Shown here piece by piece: positions 6,632 to 6,852 of a DNA stretch of 6,852 nucleotides. The notes under the pieces were generated by a model that saw nothing but the letters and a program-made list of their open reading frames with translations, was not told the DNA's origin and searched no databases. The stretch's first letter is position 1. Every line of letters begins with the position of its first letter. The translations under genes and the position numbers were made by a program. The stretch comes from Lysobacterales bacterium (GTDB lineage Bacteria > Pseudomonadota > Gammaproteobacteria > Xanthomonadales > Marinicellaceae), in contig JALWML010000137.1 of NCBI GenBank assembly GCA_027083915.1, positions 1 through 6,852 on the forward strand, given 5' to 3'.

Positions 6632-6852
6632 ATGAGTGAAATAAAAAGAAATCCAGGCATGCCTCTCAATCTCGATTGGGTCGAAAGCATTCAAGTCAAT
6701 ACATCAGCAGTTGAGCGCCGAGCCAAATCTTACAGTGGTCGCCGTTCAATCAAAAAACAACACCAAGCAGCTTGGTTACTTAAGGCGCTAAGTTGCATAG
6801 ACTTAACCACATTGGCAGGTGATGATACGGTTAACCGTGTTAGGCGTTTATG
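6632..6852 (+). CDS. deoC: Deoxyribose-phosphate aldolase, N-terminal part (cut by right edge)
   Basis: An open frame of 73 codons plus two bases runs from the ATG at 6632 to the window end. The product begins MSEIKRNPGMPLNLDWVESI and continues with VNTSAVERRA (22-31), KKQHQAAWLLKAL (43-55) and CIDLTTLAGDDT (57-68). The last of these, with the AAWLLKA helix before it, is the signature I know from the long form of 2-deoxyribose-5-phosphate aldolase, also found in animals (DERA) and many bacteria. The enzyme splits deoxyribose-5-phosphate into glyceraldehyde-3-phosphate and acetaldehyde in the cytoplasm, the last step of deoxyribonucleoside breakdown. Its catalytic lysines lie in the missing part. 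The leader of about 35 residues before the barrel start sets it apart from the shorter E. coli DeoC. It follows the SorC regulator on the same strand with no obvious promoter of its own. Confidence 0.9.
   Translation, partial: MSEIKRNPGMPLNLDWVESIQVNTSAVERRAKSYSGRRSIKKQHQAAWLLKALSCIDLTTLAGDDTVNRVRRL

Overview
The window looks like chromosomal DNA of an AT-rich Gram-negative bacterium, most likely a marine gammaproteobacterium. Three things suggest this: low GC throughout, a very large exported protein that ends in a short acidic/aromatic tail (FKDSFE), and a DUF2339 membrane protein. The C-terminal tail and low GC recall Marinicella-like relatives of the Lysobacterales, but that placement is from memory and tentative. 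No rRNA, tRNA, CRISPR array, insertion sequence or phage gene is visible.

Layout. (1) Positions 1-1239, minus strand: the N-terminal 413 residues of a DUF2339 polytopic membrane protein that runs off the left edge, with its own Shine-Dalgarno and a plausible promoter. (2) Positions 1240-1443: a promoter candidate and a strong hairpin terminator with U-tracts on both strands. (3) Positions 1444-5451, minus strand: a two-gene operon. It encodes a 247-residue exported DUF4097-like repeat protein, followed after 12 bases by a 1083-residue exported mosaic protein (propeller-like region, two Fn3-like domains, jelly-roll domain, DUF11-like domain, FKDSFE tail). (4) Positions 5452-5619: a divergent intergenic region rich in dyads. 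(5) Positions 5620-6852, plus strand: a SorC-family sugar-phosphate-responsive regulator, then the start of deoC (2-deoxyribose-5-phosphate aldolase, long DERA form), cut by the right edge.

How the parts fit. The right-hand pair reads as a deoxyribonucleoside/deoxyribose catabolic operon whose first gene is its own regulator. A perfect 14-bp palindrome (TGAAATATATTTCA) covers the predicted -10 box, and a near copy follows 19 bp later. The TGAA-N6-TTCA layout is the same as in the Bacillus subtilis DeoR operator as I remember it, and that DeoR is also a SorC-family protein. A pair of related palindromes lies between the regulator and deoC and may be a REP-like repeat, an attenuator, or both. 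The left-hand operon makes two exported proteins of unknown job and is ended by the terminator, so DUF2339 is probably a separate transcription unit.

Most worth following up: the self-contained SorC/deoC control circuit, the twin palindromes between those two genes, and the exported protein pair with its FKDSFE C-terminal tail.
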